NCBI RefSeq assembly: GCF_002260525.1
Contig: NZ_MRYI01000003.1
Coordinates: 310,001-374,000, forward strand
DNA from: Hahella sp. CCB-MM4
Lineage (GTDB): Bacteria > Pseudomonadota > Gammaproteobacteria > Pseudomonadales > Oleiphilaceae
Direction: 5' to 3'
DNA: 64,000 nt
This document shows positions 46,957-55,803 of the stretch, piece by piece. The position numbers and the translations under genes are program-made. Under the pieces are notes generated by a model that ran no database searches, was not told where the DNA came from, and saw only the letters and a program-made list of their open reading frames with translations. Position 1 is the stretch's first letter. Every line of letters begins with the position of its first letter.

Positions 46957-48879
46957 ATGCATAAATTATTAAAGAAGCAGATAAAAGAACTGTTGCCCGA
47001 CGGGGCTGATCTTGAATCACTCACACCATTTATAGAGGCCGTCGAAAAGACCTACCTTTCGTCAGAAAGCGAACTGCAGGACCTGAGGTATAAACTCCAG
47101 GATACGAGTAGCCTACTCAATAAGCGGTTTCAGCAACTTACCTACCACCTGAAACAGACAGAAAACACCAAGCTGGAACTGGAACACTCTCTTTCACTGC
47201 TCAACGCAACCCTGAATGCCACATATGACGGCATCGTAGTGATCGATGAGAATAACAATCCCGTTACCTGGAACGACATGTTCCTCTCCATGTTTTCCCT
47301 TGACGATAGTCAAAGCACGATCGTCATCAGCAACAAAGCCATCAAAGACAAATTGATGCTTCTGGTGAGAAATCCGGAAGAGTTCGAGCAATCCTGGACT
47401 TTCAACCAAACCTATCCCGACCAACCCAGCTATTGCGTACTATCAATGAACGACGGGCGCTTCATCGAATGCAATACCAACCCCCGCTACCATCAAGGAC
47501 GGAATGTGGGAAGGGTCTGGAGCTTTAGTGACATTACTGAAATCCGGATACGTGAGCAGCAGGCTATCCACAAGAACTATCATGACGACCTGACCAGACT
47601 ACCCAACCGGGCATTGATTTATGACCGCATCAATCATGCTATCCAGGGCGGCGGTGCGCAGAAAGAGGAACATGCCATCCTGTTCATCGGTCTCGATGGC
47701 TTTAAATATATCAATGAGGCACTGGGACTGGAGGTTGGCGACGAGCTCCTGGTTGCCGTAGCCAAACGGTTACACGAAGACATTCCCCCGAAATCGACAC
47801 TGGCCCGCTACGGTGGCGATGAATTTATCCTCTTTCTTGAAAATATCCGGAGTTCCTTTGAGGCCAGCCTGGCTGCAGAGAAGCTACGACTGATCATCGA
47901 GAAACCGTTTGAAGTCAAAGATCAGACGCTGCATCTGACAACTTCTACCGGAATCGCTCTGTACCCCACCGATGGGGCCGACGCCGAGACCCTGATCCGA
48001 AAAGCGGATATGGCGATGTATCATGCAAAAAACAAAGGCAGAAACAATGTGCAGTTTTTTGCCCGGGAACTGGAGCTGCTCACCAGTCATCGCATGAACA
48101 TCCGCAACAGCTTGAAACGTGCCATCGACAACCAGGAATTCCACTTGCTTTACCAACCCAAGGTGGATTTAAAAACGAGGAGCATTATTGGTGTCGAAGC
48201 GCTGATACGCTGGAAGAAACCTTCGGGGCAAGTCATTTCACCCATGGATTTTATTCCCGCAGCCGAAGAACACGGATTTATCGTGGACATTGGAAACTGG
48301 GTGTTAGAGGAAGCTTGCAGGCAAATGACACAATGGCGACAACTTTACCACACCCCGTTTGATATAGCGGTCAACATATCAGGGCAACACTTCCAGAAAG
48401 AGCGGATTTTACACACGGTGGATCACCTCTTCAGCCGCTATCATCTACCACCGGACAGTCTGGAAATTGAGATTACCGAGAGCGTCATCATGAATGACAT
48501 GGACGAGGCCATCATGACCTTGCAACAACTCAAAAAGATGGGGGTCAACGCCTCGATAGACGACTTCGGCACTGGCTATTCCTCTCTTAACTATCTGAAG
48601 CGTCTGCCGGTCAACACACTGAAAATTGATAAAATCTTCGTGGATGATATTACCAAGTCCAGAAGGGATATGGCGCTGGTAGATACCATGATCAGCCTGG
48701 CTCATCACCTTAATATGAAAACAGTCGCCGAGGGCGTTGAAACCCGCGAAACCCTTGAGCTACTCACCCAACTGGGCTGCGACATCGGTCAGGGTTATTA
48801 CTTCAGTCATCCGGTGTCCGCAGATGAAATTACCCATCTGCTACAGCAGGACTCTTCCCTGGAAACGGTGAAGAGCTGA
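46957..48879 (+). CDS. PAS-GGDEF-EAL c-di-GMP turnover protein
   Basis: Cytoplasmic two-domain c-di-GMP enzyme (640 residues). A coiled-coil N-terminus (1-75) precedes a PAS domain (about 78-190, LNATYDGIVVIDENNNPVTW). GGDEF (about 205-370) keeps the site RYGGDEF at 284-290, so cyclase activity is possible; no RxxD inhibitory site is seen before it. The EAL domain (about 390-640) keeps EALIRW and DDFGTGYSSLNYLK, including the catalytic residues for hydrolysis. Direction of net activity cannot be told. No transmembrane helix is present. The start has only a poor ribosome site. Confidence 0.93.
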   Translation: MHKLLKKQIKELLPDGADLESLTPFIEAVEKTYLSSESELQDLRYKLQDTSSLLNKRFQQLTYHLKQTENTKLELEHSLSLLNATLNATYDGIVVIDENNNPVTWNDMFLSMFSLDDSQSTIVISNKAIKDKLMLLVRNPEEFEQSWTFNQTYPDQPSYCVLSMNDGRFIECNTNPRYHQGRNVGRVWSFSDITEIRIREQQAIHKNYHDDLTRLPNRALIYDRINHAIQGGGAQKEEHAILFIGLDGFKYINEALGLEVGDELLVAVAKRLHEDIPPKSTLARYGGDEFILFLENIRSSFEASLAAEKLRLIIEKPFEVKDQTLHLTTSTGIALYPTDGADAETLIRKADMAMYHAKNKGRNNVQFFARELELLTSHRMNIRNSLKRAIDNQEFHLLYQPKVDLKTRSIIGVEALIRWKKPSGQVISPMDFIPAAEEHGFIVDIGNWVLEEACRQMTQWRQLYHTPFDIAVNISGQHFQKERILHTVDHLFSRYHLPPDSLEIEITESVIMNDMDEAIMTLQQLKKMGVNASIDDFGTGYSSLNYLKRLPVNTLKIDKIFVDDITKSRRDMALVDTMISLAHHLNMKTVAEGVETRETLELLTQLGCDIGQGYYFSHPVSADEITHLLQQDSSLETVKS

Positions 48880-48969
48880 TTTCCTGCTATCGGGTTTCCT
48901 GCTGTCTGGTTTCCAACTAACAGATTTCCTGTTGCCGGATTTACTATTACTGGATATTCCTCTTACAAG
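48880..48969. repeat. 15-bp tandem array right after the GGDEF-EAL stop
   Basis: Six units in register from 48880, 48895, 48910, 48925, 48940 and 48955, starting one base after the TGA: TTTCCTGCTATCGGG, TTTCCTGCTGTCTGG, TTTCCAACTAACAGA, TTTCCTGTTGCCGGA, TTTACTATTACTGGA, and a degenerate sixth. Period is exactly 15. The array fills the gap before the dehydratase-like gene. Confidence 0.85.
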
Positions 48970-49007
48970 ATCTTGCTTTACCCACTACCCCATTGACTGT
49001 TCTGCGC

Positions 49008-50006
49008 CTAAAAATCATCTGTCGGCATACCGGTTTGAAAGGCCGGTAGAGCGTAGGCCTGCTCCAATTCATCTGGTGAGGCGAAGCTACTGCTCATATA
49101 AAGAACCACCGTTTTTCCAGCCAGTTTCTCTTTCAGATGATAGGCGGCCAGGATCGGAGCAGCACCGGCGGCATCGACCAACTGCCGGCAATGATAGGCC
49201 GCCAGCGCCACGCTTTCATGCAATTGCTCTTCAGTAAGCAGCAGAAAATCCGCAAGTTTTCGGTAGTAGATTGAAAATGGCAGTGAATATGCTGTGTTCA
49301 CCGCAAGCTCAGAGGCAAATGTTTCAGATTCCTGACGGGCAATACCGGCTCTCTGCCAGGACAGGTAGGCCGCAGGCGCCTGCTCGGCCTGCACACCGAT
49401 CACCCTCACTTTGGGAGAGATTGCCGATGTCACGGCAATTGTGGAGGACAGACAGGTACCAAACCCAAGACTGCCAATCATCACGTCCACATCAGGCAGT
49501 TCTTCAAGCACTTCCAGACAAGCGGTACCGCACCCACTGATAAACTGGCTTTCTTCCGCAGGATGCACAAAGTAATGACCGGTACGAGCCTCGACTCCCT
49601 GCGCCAACCGCAGAGCCTCGGCAAATCCGTTACCACTGACACTCACTTCAGCTCCCATATCCTTCAACCGTTGCAACAGCAGAGGTTTAGAGCCCTGACC
49701 TGCCACCACCCTTACCCGCATGGAAAACATATTGGCGGCACAGGCAATGGCCACACTATGGTTCCCGGAAGCAACGGTTACCAGTTCCGTTACACCGTTC
49801 CGGCGCAACTCGGACACCAGATTCACGGCTCCCCGGATTTTTTGGCTTGAGGAAGGATGATGGTTTTCGTGTTTGACATAAATGTCCGCTCCGATAAGAC
49901 GGGACAGAGTCTCATAGCGGATTAACTGGGTCGGTTTAAGGTTTCTGGCAACCGTTTGCCGGGCCTTTAAAACTTCCCTTATGTCGACTGTAGCTTCCTG
50001 GGTCAT
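49008..50006 (-). CDS. Threonine/serine dehydratase-like PLP enzyme
   Basis: Fold-type II PLP enzyme, 332 residues. The Schiff-base Lys is in SSQKIRGAVNL and the asparagine loop is SGNHSVAIA. Two regions are unlike classical threonine dehydratases: the glycine-rich phosphate loop, normally GGGG, is IGSLGFGTCLSS, and the C-terminal SGGN is MSSSFASP. The reaction could be a serine/threonine dehydratase, racemase or a related lyase; I cannot decide. There is no ACT regulatory domain. It is convergent with the GGDEF-EAL gene. Confidence 0.8.
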   Translation of the reverse strand: MTQEATVDIREVLKARQTVARNLKPTQLIRYETLSRLIGADIYVKHENHHPSSSQKIRGAVNLVSELRRNGVTELVTVASGNHSVAIACAANMFSMRVRVVAGQGSKPLLLQRLKDMGAEVSVSGNGFAEALRLAQGVEARTGHYFVHPAEESQFISGCGTACLEVLEELPDVDVMIGSLGFGTCLSSTIAVTSAISPKVRVIGVQAEQAPAAYLSWQRAGIARQESETFASELAVNTAYSLPFSIYYRKLADFLLLTEEQLHESVALAAYHCRQLVDAAGAAPILAAYHLKEKLAGKTVVLYMSSSFASPDELEQAYALPAFQTGMPTDDF

Positions 50007-50039
50007 TAGGCTATCCTAGTGTGGTTATATTTTTTTTGC

Positions 50040-50091
50040 TGGAACCTCAATGGCTCTGGAATCAATGGGCACTGGAATCAATGAGCACTGG
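50040..50091. repeat. 16-bp tandem array before sseA
   Basis: TGGAATCAATGGGCAC (50057-50072) and TGGAATCAATGAGCAC (50073-50088) differ at one position; a degenerate unit TGGAACCTCAATGGCTC precedes and TGGAACGTGAAG follows. It lies in the divergent gap with the dehydratase-like gene. Confidence 0.82.
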
Positions 50092-50175
50092 AACGTGAAG
50101 CTTACTCTTCATTAGTGTCCCGGGCTGTGAAAACCATCAATAATGCCGAATAAACTCAAGTATCAGGGATGCAAA

Positions 50176-51024
50176 ATGCTGACGACCGCACAACATTGTC
50201 TCGAAAACCTGGAGGCCCCCAGCCTTCTTATCGTCGATTGCCGCTTTGCCTTGGATCAGCCGGACAAAGGCCGGCAGGATTATCTGCGGGGACATATCCC
50301 TGGAGCTATCTACGCTGATCTTAATAAAGATCTTTCAGCTCCCGTCATTCCTGGTGTCACAGGCCGTCATCCGCTTCCTGATGTCGACAGCTGGCGAGCC
50401 ACTTTGGAAAAGTGGGGGATCACCCCGGCAACCCATGTCATTGCGTATGATGACGCCGGTTGCGCCTATGCGGCCCGATTATGGTGGATGCTGAAGTGGA
50501 TCGGCCATGAAAATGTCAGCGTGCTGGACGGTGGCTGGTCCGCCTGGATTGGAGCAGGCTATCCCGTATCAGATGACATCCCTGAACCTGAAGGCTCACA
50601 ATACCCCTTCACCGCAAATGAAAAGATGGTTATTTCCGCTAAAGAGCTGCTGGAACAAATCAACGCCCCAGACCTGGTTGTGATCGATGCCAGAGGCGAG
50701 CAGCGTTACAGAGGCGAAGTCGAGCCGATAGACCCGGTAGCAGGACATATCCCCGGCGCTTATTGCCACCCCTTTACCAACAACCTGAACGCGGGCGGTC
50801 AATTCAAGCCGGCTGAAACCCTTCGCGAAGGTCTACAGTCTTCGCTTCCTGATGATTTCGATGCCCAACAGCGAATCGTCTGTTATTGCGGATCAGGCGT
50901 CACTGCGTGCAACAATATTCTGGCTGCCACGTTGGCTGGCCTTCCCATGCCGGTTCTGTATGCCGGTTCCTGGAGTGACTGGATCACCGACAGCAATCGA
51001 CCTGTCGCTGTAGACAATGAATAA
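50176..51024 (+). CDS. sseA: 3-mercaptopyruvate sulfurtransferase
   Basis: Two rhodanese domains (282 residues). The active loop CGSGVTA in the C-terminal domain (CYCGSGVTACNN) is that of SseA rather than thiosulfate sulfurtransferase; the N-terminal domain has DCRFALDQPDKGR and VLDGGWSAW. The ATG at 50176 has AGGGA upstream; the frame is open to 50143 but without a ribosome site. Transfers sulfur from 3-mercaptopyruvate to cyanide or thiols. Confidence 0.93.
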   Translation: MLTTAQHCLENLEAPSLLIVDCRFALDQPDKGRQDYLRGHIPGAIYADLNKDLSAPVIPGVTGRHPLPDVDSWRATLEKWGITPATHVIAYDDAGCAYAARLWWMLKWIGHENVSVLDGGWSAWIGAGYPVSDDIPEPEGSQYPFTANEKMVISAKELLEQINAPDLVVIDARGEQRYRGEVEPIDPVAGHIPGAYCHPFTNNLNAGGQFKPAETLREGLQSSLPDDFDAQQRIVCYCGSGVTACNNILAATLAGLPMPVLYAGSWSDWITDSNRPVAVDNE

Positions 51025-51088
51025 TCCGGGATCTATCAAGGCATTCGTCTAGCCACTCTAGATAACAATCACTTTTCTGTGCAGGTTT

Positions 51089-51111
51089 CGGCTGCCAATG
51101 AACGGCAGCCG
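51089..51111. repeat. Hairpin downstream of sseA
   Basis: CGGCTGCC-AATGAAC-GGCAGCCG, 8-bp stem, 65 bases after the sseA stop. A T-run is lacking, so it is a possible weak terminator. Confidence 0.55.
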
Positions 51112-51224
51112 GTGACTTGTGCCGGTATGACGCAACCCTTCCAGACAGTTATAACGACACATCGTTCTTCTATGTCCTGATACGCAATATATGTGTCATT
51201 TACTCCCATCCTGACGACAACGTT

Positions 51225-51238
51225 CATTCCATAGAATG
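51225..51238. repeat. Small dyad before the metallo-beta-lactamase gene
   Basis: CATTC-CATA-GAATG, 26 bases upstream of the start at 51265. It is short and may be chance, but it lies where an operator could act. Confidence 0.3.
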
Positions 51239-51264
51239 GTCCTTACCAAAATGAGGAGTCGGGA

Positions 51265-52095
51265 ATGAAAATCACACAGCTGAGAAACGCCACAATCATC
51301 GTTGAAACCGGAAACTATCGTATCCTTGTCGATCCGATGCTAGCGCCTAAAGGAGCGATTCCCGCACTAAAGTATGCGACGCGCAATCGACGCAGGAATC
51401 CGCTGGTTGACCTACCGTCAGGCAGTTCAGAGCAACTGAAAAACGTCACCCACTGCCTGATCACTCACTGTCAAAAAGGCCACTTTGACCATTTGGACAG
51501 AGCAGCAGTCAAATGGCTTCGCACCCATAATATCCCCGTTTTCTGTATGCAGGAGGATGCAGAATTTCTCAGCAAAAAGGGATTACAGGTGCATCCGATC
51601 AATGAACAACTGACACAAGGCTTTTTGTCCGGAAGCATTACCCCGATTCCCTGCCTGCACGGCAAAGGCCTGGTGGGACGGATGATGAGCCATGGTCACG
51701 GATACTTGCTGGAGCTACCCGACGAGCCTACGTTGTATATTACTGGCGATACCATACTGACCGAGCCGGTTAAAAAATGCGTTTTGGAGAAAAAGCCGGA
51801 AATCATTGTGATGCCTGCTGGAGGAGCCAGATTCGACATTGGCGACGATATCATCATGGGCGCAAAAGACGTATCGACGATCACCCGAATGAGCGCAGGA
51901 AGCGTCGTGGCAAATCACCTGGAAGCCCTGGACCACTGCCCGGTGACAAGAAAAGAGCTTGAGGATCTCCGAAAGCGTGAAGGATTCCAGGGTCGTTTGT
52001 TGATTCCCCTGGACGGTGAAACGATCCAATTTCCACACACACTGACAACGCAAGCAGCTTGTCACCAGGATGCGCAAACCTCGATGCCTACATAA
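51265..52095 (+). CDS. Metallo-beta-lactamase-fold hydrolase
   Basis: UlaG/YtkL-like member, 276 residues. The first metal site is THCQKGHFDHLD, an HxHxDH motif with an insertion; a second His is in IPCLHGKG; the bridging Asp is in YITGDTIL; the last His is in VVANHLEALDH. The substrate is unknown. AGGAG ribosome site precedes the ATG. The C-terminus LLIPLDGETIQFPH is typical of this subgroup. Confidence 0.88.
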   Translation: MKITQLRNATIIVETGNYRILVDPMLAPKGAIPALKYATRNRRRNPLVDLPSGSSEQLKNVTHCLITHCQKGHFDHLDRAAVKWLRTHNIPVFCMQEDAEFLSKKGLQVHPINEQLTQGFLSGSITPIPCLHGKGLVGRMMSHGHGYLLELPDEPTLYITGDTILTEPVKKCVLEKKPEIIVMPAGGARFDIGDDIIMGAKDVSTITRMSAGSVVANHLEALDHCPVTRKELEDLRKREGFQGRLLIPLDGETIQFPHTLTTQAACHQDAQTSMPT

Positions 52096-52182
52096 AAGGG
52101 CTCTCATATATACCTGCCCCAAACAAAACAGTACATCAGCAATTACCATTTCTTTATTTAGCTGCCTCATTTTTTGGTAGAG

Positions 52183-52218
52183 TTGACGCCCCTGCGCAGA
52201 AGTCTATCATTCTGCGCA
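52183..52218 (+). promoter_or_regulatory. yceI promoter with dyad operator
   Basis: -35 TTGACG (52183-52188), 16-base spacer, -10 TATCAT (52205-52210). A perfect 9-bp inverted repeat TGCGCAGAA-N8-TTCTGCGCA covers 52193-52218 with the -10 in its centre, so a repressor binding here would block the promoter. Confidence 0.6.
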
Positions 52219-52260
52219 TAAACAAGGGCAACCAATCCCAAATCACATTGAGGTGAATAA

Positions 52261-52836
52261 ATGAAAGCAAAGTACTTATTAATTGGTCTGTGTTGCATCA
52301 GCAGCTCAGTATTCGCGAGCTGGAAACTGAATAACGACGAATCCCGTTTGAGTTTCATTTCCATCAAGTCTACCGATATTGCAGAAGTGCATCGTTTCGG
52401 CAAACTTGAAGGCAGCATCAACGATGCCGGTAAGGCAGTACTTGAAATTGACCTGGGCAGCGTTGCCACCAATATCGATATCCGGGACCAACGCATGAAG
52501 AAGGAATTGTTCCAGACTGAGCATTTCCCGAAAGCAACCTACAGTGTCCAGCTGGACCCCGCGTTGATCAAGCAAACTGCCCCGGGTAATACCATAACAA
52601 CAAACCTGAAAGGCACCCTCGAGCTGCATAATGTCAGCAAAGAGGTATCCGCGGACGTGGTGATCAATCGAGTTTCCGATAATCAGGTCGTCGTCTCGAC
52701 ACTTCAGCCTCTGGTGATCAACGCTGCAGACTTCGCCCTGAATGACGGCGTGAAGAAACTGCAGGAAATCGCCAAACTGCCTTCCATCAGCATTGCGGTA
52801 CCCGTCAGCTTTAATCTGACATTTGAAACCGAGTAA
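52261..52836 (+). CDS. YceI family periplasmic lipid-binding protein
   Basis: Lipocalin-like barrel that binds a polyisoprenoid or other lipid. Signal peptide ends at SSVFA; the mature part starts SWKLNNDESRLSF. ELHNVSKEVSADVVINRV and SVATNIDIRDQRMKKELF are family hallmarks; 191 residues. AGGTGA ribosome site. It lies alone between convergent hairpins. Confidence 0.93.
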   Translation: MKAKYLLIGLCCISSSVFASWKLNNDESRLSFISIKSTDIAEVHRFGKLEGSINDAGKAVLEIDLGSVATNIDIRDQRMKKELFQTEHFPKATYSVQLDPALIKQTAPGNTITTNLKGTLELHNVSKEVSADVVINRVSDNQVVVSTLQPLVINAADFALNDGVKKLQEIAKLPSISIAVPVSFNLTFETE

Positions 52837-52848
52837 TTCCTGACCATT

Positions 52849-52873
52849 CCCCGGCCACGATGACGGGCCGGGG
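52849..52873. terminator. Hairpin terminator candidate after yceI
   Basis: CCCCGGCC / GGCCGGGG with a nine-base loop, twelve bases after the yceI stop. It is very GC-rich but is followed by ATATATC, not a T-run. It could serve yceI (plus) and urtE (minus). Confidence 0.55.
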
Positions 52874-52953
52874 ATATATCCCCTTGTCGTCGAGCTGCAC
52901 CCTAGTTGTCGAGTGAAGGTTATCGCGCCCGACCTTAACTATCGAGCCCTGCC

Positions 52954-53649
52954 TTACACGGTCATGTAGCCACGAACTTCTTCCTTGTCCATGGTTTCAC
53001 CGGTTCCACTAAGCACCACACTGCCCCGGTCCATCACGACATAGGAATCCGCCAGTTCGTAGGCAAAATCGAGATACTGTTCGACCAGGACAATTGCCAT
53101 TTCTCCGCGGTCCCGCAATTTGGCAATGACGTTCTGAATATCCTTGATGATAGAAGGCTGGATTCCCTCAGTCGGCTCATCCAGCATCAGTAGTTTGGGC
53201 CGGGTGACAAGAGCCCTGGCGATGGCCAATTGTTGCTGCTGCCCTCCAGAGAGGTCACCGCCTCGGCGTTTCAGCATCGCTTTGAGAACGGGAAACAGTG
53301 TGAAGATTTCCTCGGGAATATGCCTTTGGCTGCGGGGAAGCGCCGCAAATCCGGTTTTAAGATTTTCCAGTACGCTCAGTTGGGAGAATATTTCCCTGCC
53401 CTGAGGCACATAGGCAATGCCCATGCGAGCCCGGTCACTGGGACTGAGCTTGTTGAGCGGACTTCCCTCCCAAGCGATATCCCCGTTTTTGATCGACTGA
53501 TGACCGGATAATGCCCGCAACAACGACGTTTTACCCACACCGTTGCGTCCCAGGATACAGGTGACCTCACCGGGCTTAGCTTCCAGATTGACGCCATATA
53601 AAGCCTGACTGGCTCCATAATATAAATCTACATTTGCTACCTGTAACAT
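52954..53649 (-). CDS. urtE: Urea ABC transporter ATP-binding protein UrtE
   Basis: Second ATPase of the urea uptake system (231 residues). Walker A GRNGVGKTSLL, signature LSGGQQQQLAIARALV and Walker B LMLDEPTEGIQPSII; the EGIQ sequence is typical of UrtE. The start is one base after the urtD stop. Convergent with yceI. Confidence 0.96.
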   Translation of the reverse strand: MLQVANVDLYYGASQALYGVNLEAKPGEVTCILGRNGVGKTSLLRALSGHQSIKNGDIAWEGSPLNKLSPSDRARMGIAYVPQGREIFSQLSVLENLKTGFAALPRSQRHIPEEIFTLFPVLKAMLKRRGGDLSGGQQQQLAIARALVTRPKLLMLDEPTEGIQPSIIKDIQNVIAKLRDRGEMAIVLVEQYLDFAYELADSYVVMDRGSVVLSGTGETMDKEEVRGYMTV

Positions 53650-53650
53650 G

Positions 53651-54409
53651 TCACCGCCCCAAATATACTTCGATTACCTGTTCATTTTTCTGCACCTGAT
53701 CCAGGCTGCCTTCAGCCAGTACCCGGCCTTCATGCAATACTGTCACTTTGCATTCCAGGGCACGAACAAAGTCCATATCATGTTCGACCACAACCAAAGA
53801 GTGCTTTTGCGAGACTTCCTTAAACAATTCAGCGGTTTTCTCGGTCTCAACATCTGTCATCCCGGCGGCGGGTTCGTCAATCAGCAGTAACTCAGGTTCC
53901 TGGATCAACAGCATGCCGATCTCCAGCCATTGTTTCTGGCCGTGGGACAGTGCCCCCGCCTGCTCGTTTGCCCGTTGGGTCAGGTCGACCAGCGTCAGAA
54001 TCTCATCGATTCTCTCCCGCTGTTTTGTCTGTAGCTTATGAAACAGGGAAGCGATCACCCCCCGTCCACCGGCCAACGCCAATTCGAGGTTCTCAAACAC
54101 CGTCAGCGATTCAATTACTGTCGGCTTCTGAAACTTCCGCCCCACCCCCATATTGGCGATAGCAGCTTCATCATGTTGGGTCAGGTCTATCGAATTGTTG
54201 AATATGACGTCGCCTTCATCCGGGCGGGTCTTGCCCGTGATAACGTCCATCATGGTAGTCTTACCGGCCCCGTTGGGACCGATGATGGCTCTCAACTCAC
54301 CTGGTTTGAGATCCAGAGACAGGCTGTTCAGTGCTTTAAAACCATCAAAACTGACAGAAACACCGTTCAGGTACAGAATAGATGATTGTGGTATGTGCTT
54401 CGTTTGCAT
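53651..54409 (-). CDS. urtD: Urea ABC transporter ATP-binding protein UrtD
   Basis: First ATPase of the system (252 residues). Walker A GPNGAGKTTMMDVITGK, signature LSHGQKQWLEIGMLL (SHGQ is the UrtD form) and Walker B LLLIDEPAAGMTD are seen. A 136-base gap from urtC holds the 18-bp tandem array. Confidence 0.96.
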   Translation of the reverse strand: MQTKHIPQSSILYLNGVSVSFDGFKALNSLSLDLKPGELRAIIGPNGAGKTTMMDVITGKTRPDEGDVIFNNSIDLTQHDEAAIANMGVGRKFQKPTVIESLTVFENLELALAGGRGVIASLFHKLQTKQRERIDEILTLVDLTQRANEQAGALSHGQKQWLEIGMLLIQEPELLLIDEPAAGMTDVETEKTAELFKEVSQKHSLVVVEHDMDFVRALECKVTVLHEGRVLAEGSLDQVQKNEQVIEVYLGR

Positions 54410-54440
54410 GGGGTTATGCCCTATCCGTTCGCCTGAAGTT

Positions 54441-54545
54441 CTTGATTGATCGAGTTCACATAGTTGCTCGAAAATTCTTAGTTGATCAAAAGCCCTTAGT
54501 TGATCGAAAGCCCTTAGCTGATCGCGGGCTCTTAACTAATACTCC
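54441..54545. repeat. 18-bp tandem array between urtC and urtD
   Basis: Five units of exactly 18 bases start at 54441, 54459, 54477, 54495 and 54513 (CTTAGTTGATCGAAAGCC type). The unit at 54477 and that at 54495 differ at one base. A sixth degenerate unit runs up to the urtC stop at 54546. The array nearly fills the gap between the two urt genes. Confidence 0.88.
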
Positions 54546-55778
54546 CTAGTTGGTTGATAGTTCGATTTCGGATTCTTTGGATGACTTGGAATCGTCAGCC
54601 ACGGCAGCCTGAGGAGATTCCACTGGCGTTTCCGGTTCGGCTTGAACCGAAGCACCCCCACCAGCTCCGAGGCTTCGCCTCTTTTCCAACAAATCTGCCG
54701 CCAGTCCTACGACACCACGGGGCAAATATAAGGTCGAGATCACAAACAGAGCGCCTAAAAAGAACAACCAGAGTTCAGGGAATGCGGCGGTGAAATAGGT
54801 CTTGGCATAGTTCACCAGTACAGCCCCGACGATTGCTCCATATAAGGTGCCGCGCCCTCCAACTGCTACCCAGATGATGATTTCAATCGAGTTGATAGGA
54901 GAAAACTCACCAGGATTAATAATTCCCACCTGAGGAACATAGAGGGCGCCGGCAATTCCGGCCAGGACTGATGAGACGACAAAAACAAACAGCTTGAATT
55001 TATCGACCCGGTAGCCCAGGAAACGGGTACGGGCTTCGGCATCCCGCACGGAAATCAGTATCCGCCCCAGCTTGGAAAGCACGATGGAGCGGCACAGGAT
55101 ATAACCAAGCATCAAAGCTACTGCGGAAGAGAAAAACAACACTGCCCGGGTAGAATCCGACTGCAGGTTAAAACCAAGCAGGTCTTTGAAGTCGGTTAAC
55201 CCATTATTTCCGCCGAAGCCCATGTCGTTACGGAAAAATGCCAGCATCAAAGCATAGGTCAGCGCTTGGGTGATGATGGAGAGATACACTCCCGTCACCC
55301 TGGAGCGGAAGGCAAGCCAACCGAACACAAAGGCCAGAAATCCCGGCACCAACGCCACCATCACCATGGCAAAGAAAAAGTTATTGAATCCTGACCAGTA
55401 CCAGGGCAGCTCCTGCCAGTTAAGGAAAACCATAAAGTCAGGCAGCAGTGGATTGCCGTAGACACCCCGCTCCCCGATCTGGCGCATCAGGTACATCCCC
55501 ATGGCATAACCACCCAGGGCAAAGAAAGCTCCGTGCCCAAGACTCAGGATACCGCAGTAGCCCCAGATTAGATCTACCGCCAACGCCAATAATGCGTAAC
55601 AAAGATACTTACCCAACAATGTCAGGGTGTAAGTGGACACGTGCAGCGCCGAACCTTCCGGAACGGTCAGATTCATCAAAGGCACCAACACCGCAACCGC
55701 CAACAGGATTGACAGAAGGTATTTGCCGGCACGGTCGTTCATTAGAAATTGGGTCACAGGTCCTAGTTTCATATTCAT
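54546..55778 (-). CDS. urtC: Urea ABC transporter permease UrtC
   Basis: Membrane permease of the urea importer, LivM-like, 410 residues. Helices such as LLSILLAVAVLVPLMNL, then GYCGILSLGHGAFFALGGYAMG and IEIIIWVAVGGRGTLYGAIVGA are typical of UrtC. The C-terminus is polar (Glu/Ser-rich). An ATG at 55778 is chosen; an ATG at 55772 has a somewhat better GAG spacing, and both fit. It lies between urtB and urtD. Confidence 0.95.
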   Translation of the reverse strand: MNMKLGPVTQFLMNDRAGKYLLSILLAVAVLVPLMNLTVPEGSALHVSTYTLTLLGKYLCYALLALAVDLIWGYCGILSLGHGAFFALGGYAMGMYLMRQIGERGVYGNPLLPDFMVFLNWQELPWYWSGFNNFFFAMVMVALVPGFLAFVFGWLAFRSRVTGVYLSIITQALTYALMLAFFRNDMGFGGNNGLTDFKDLLGFNLQSDSTRAVLFFSSAVALMLGYILCRSIVLSKLGRILISVRDAEARTRFLGYRVDKFKLFVFVVSSVLAGIAGALYVPQVGIINPGEFSPINSIEIIIWVAVGGRGTLYGAIVGAVLVNYAKTYFTAAFPELWLFFLGALFVISTLYLPRGVVGLAADLLEKRRSLGAGGGASVQAEPETPVESPQAAVADDSKSSKESEIELSTN

Positions 55779-55803
55779 CACTCGTTTTCATCCCCCCTCT
55801 TCA

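Noticed and set aside
54441-54545. 18-bp array as coding extension of UrtC or UrtD
   Set aside because: It lies after the urtC stop and before the urtD start in the same strand; the period of 18 alone is not evidence of translation and other arrays have periods not divisible by three.
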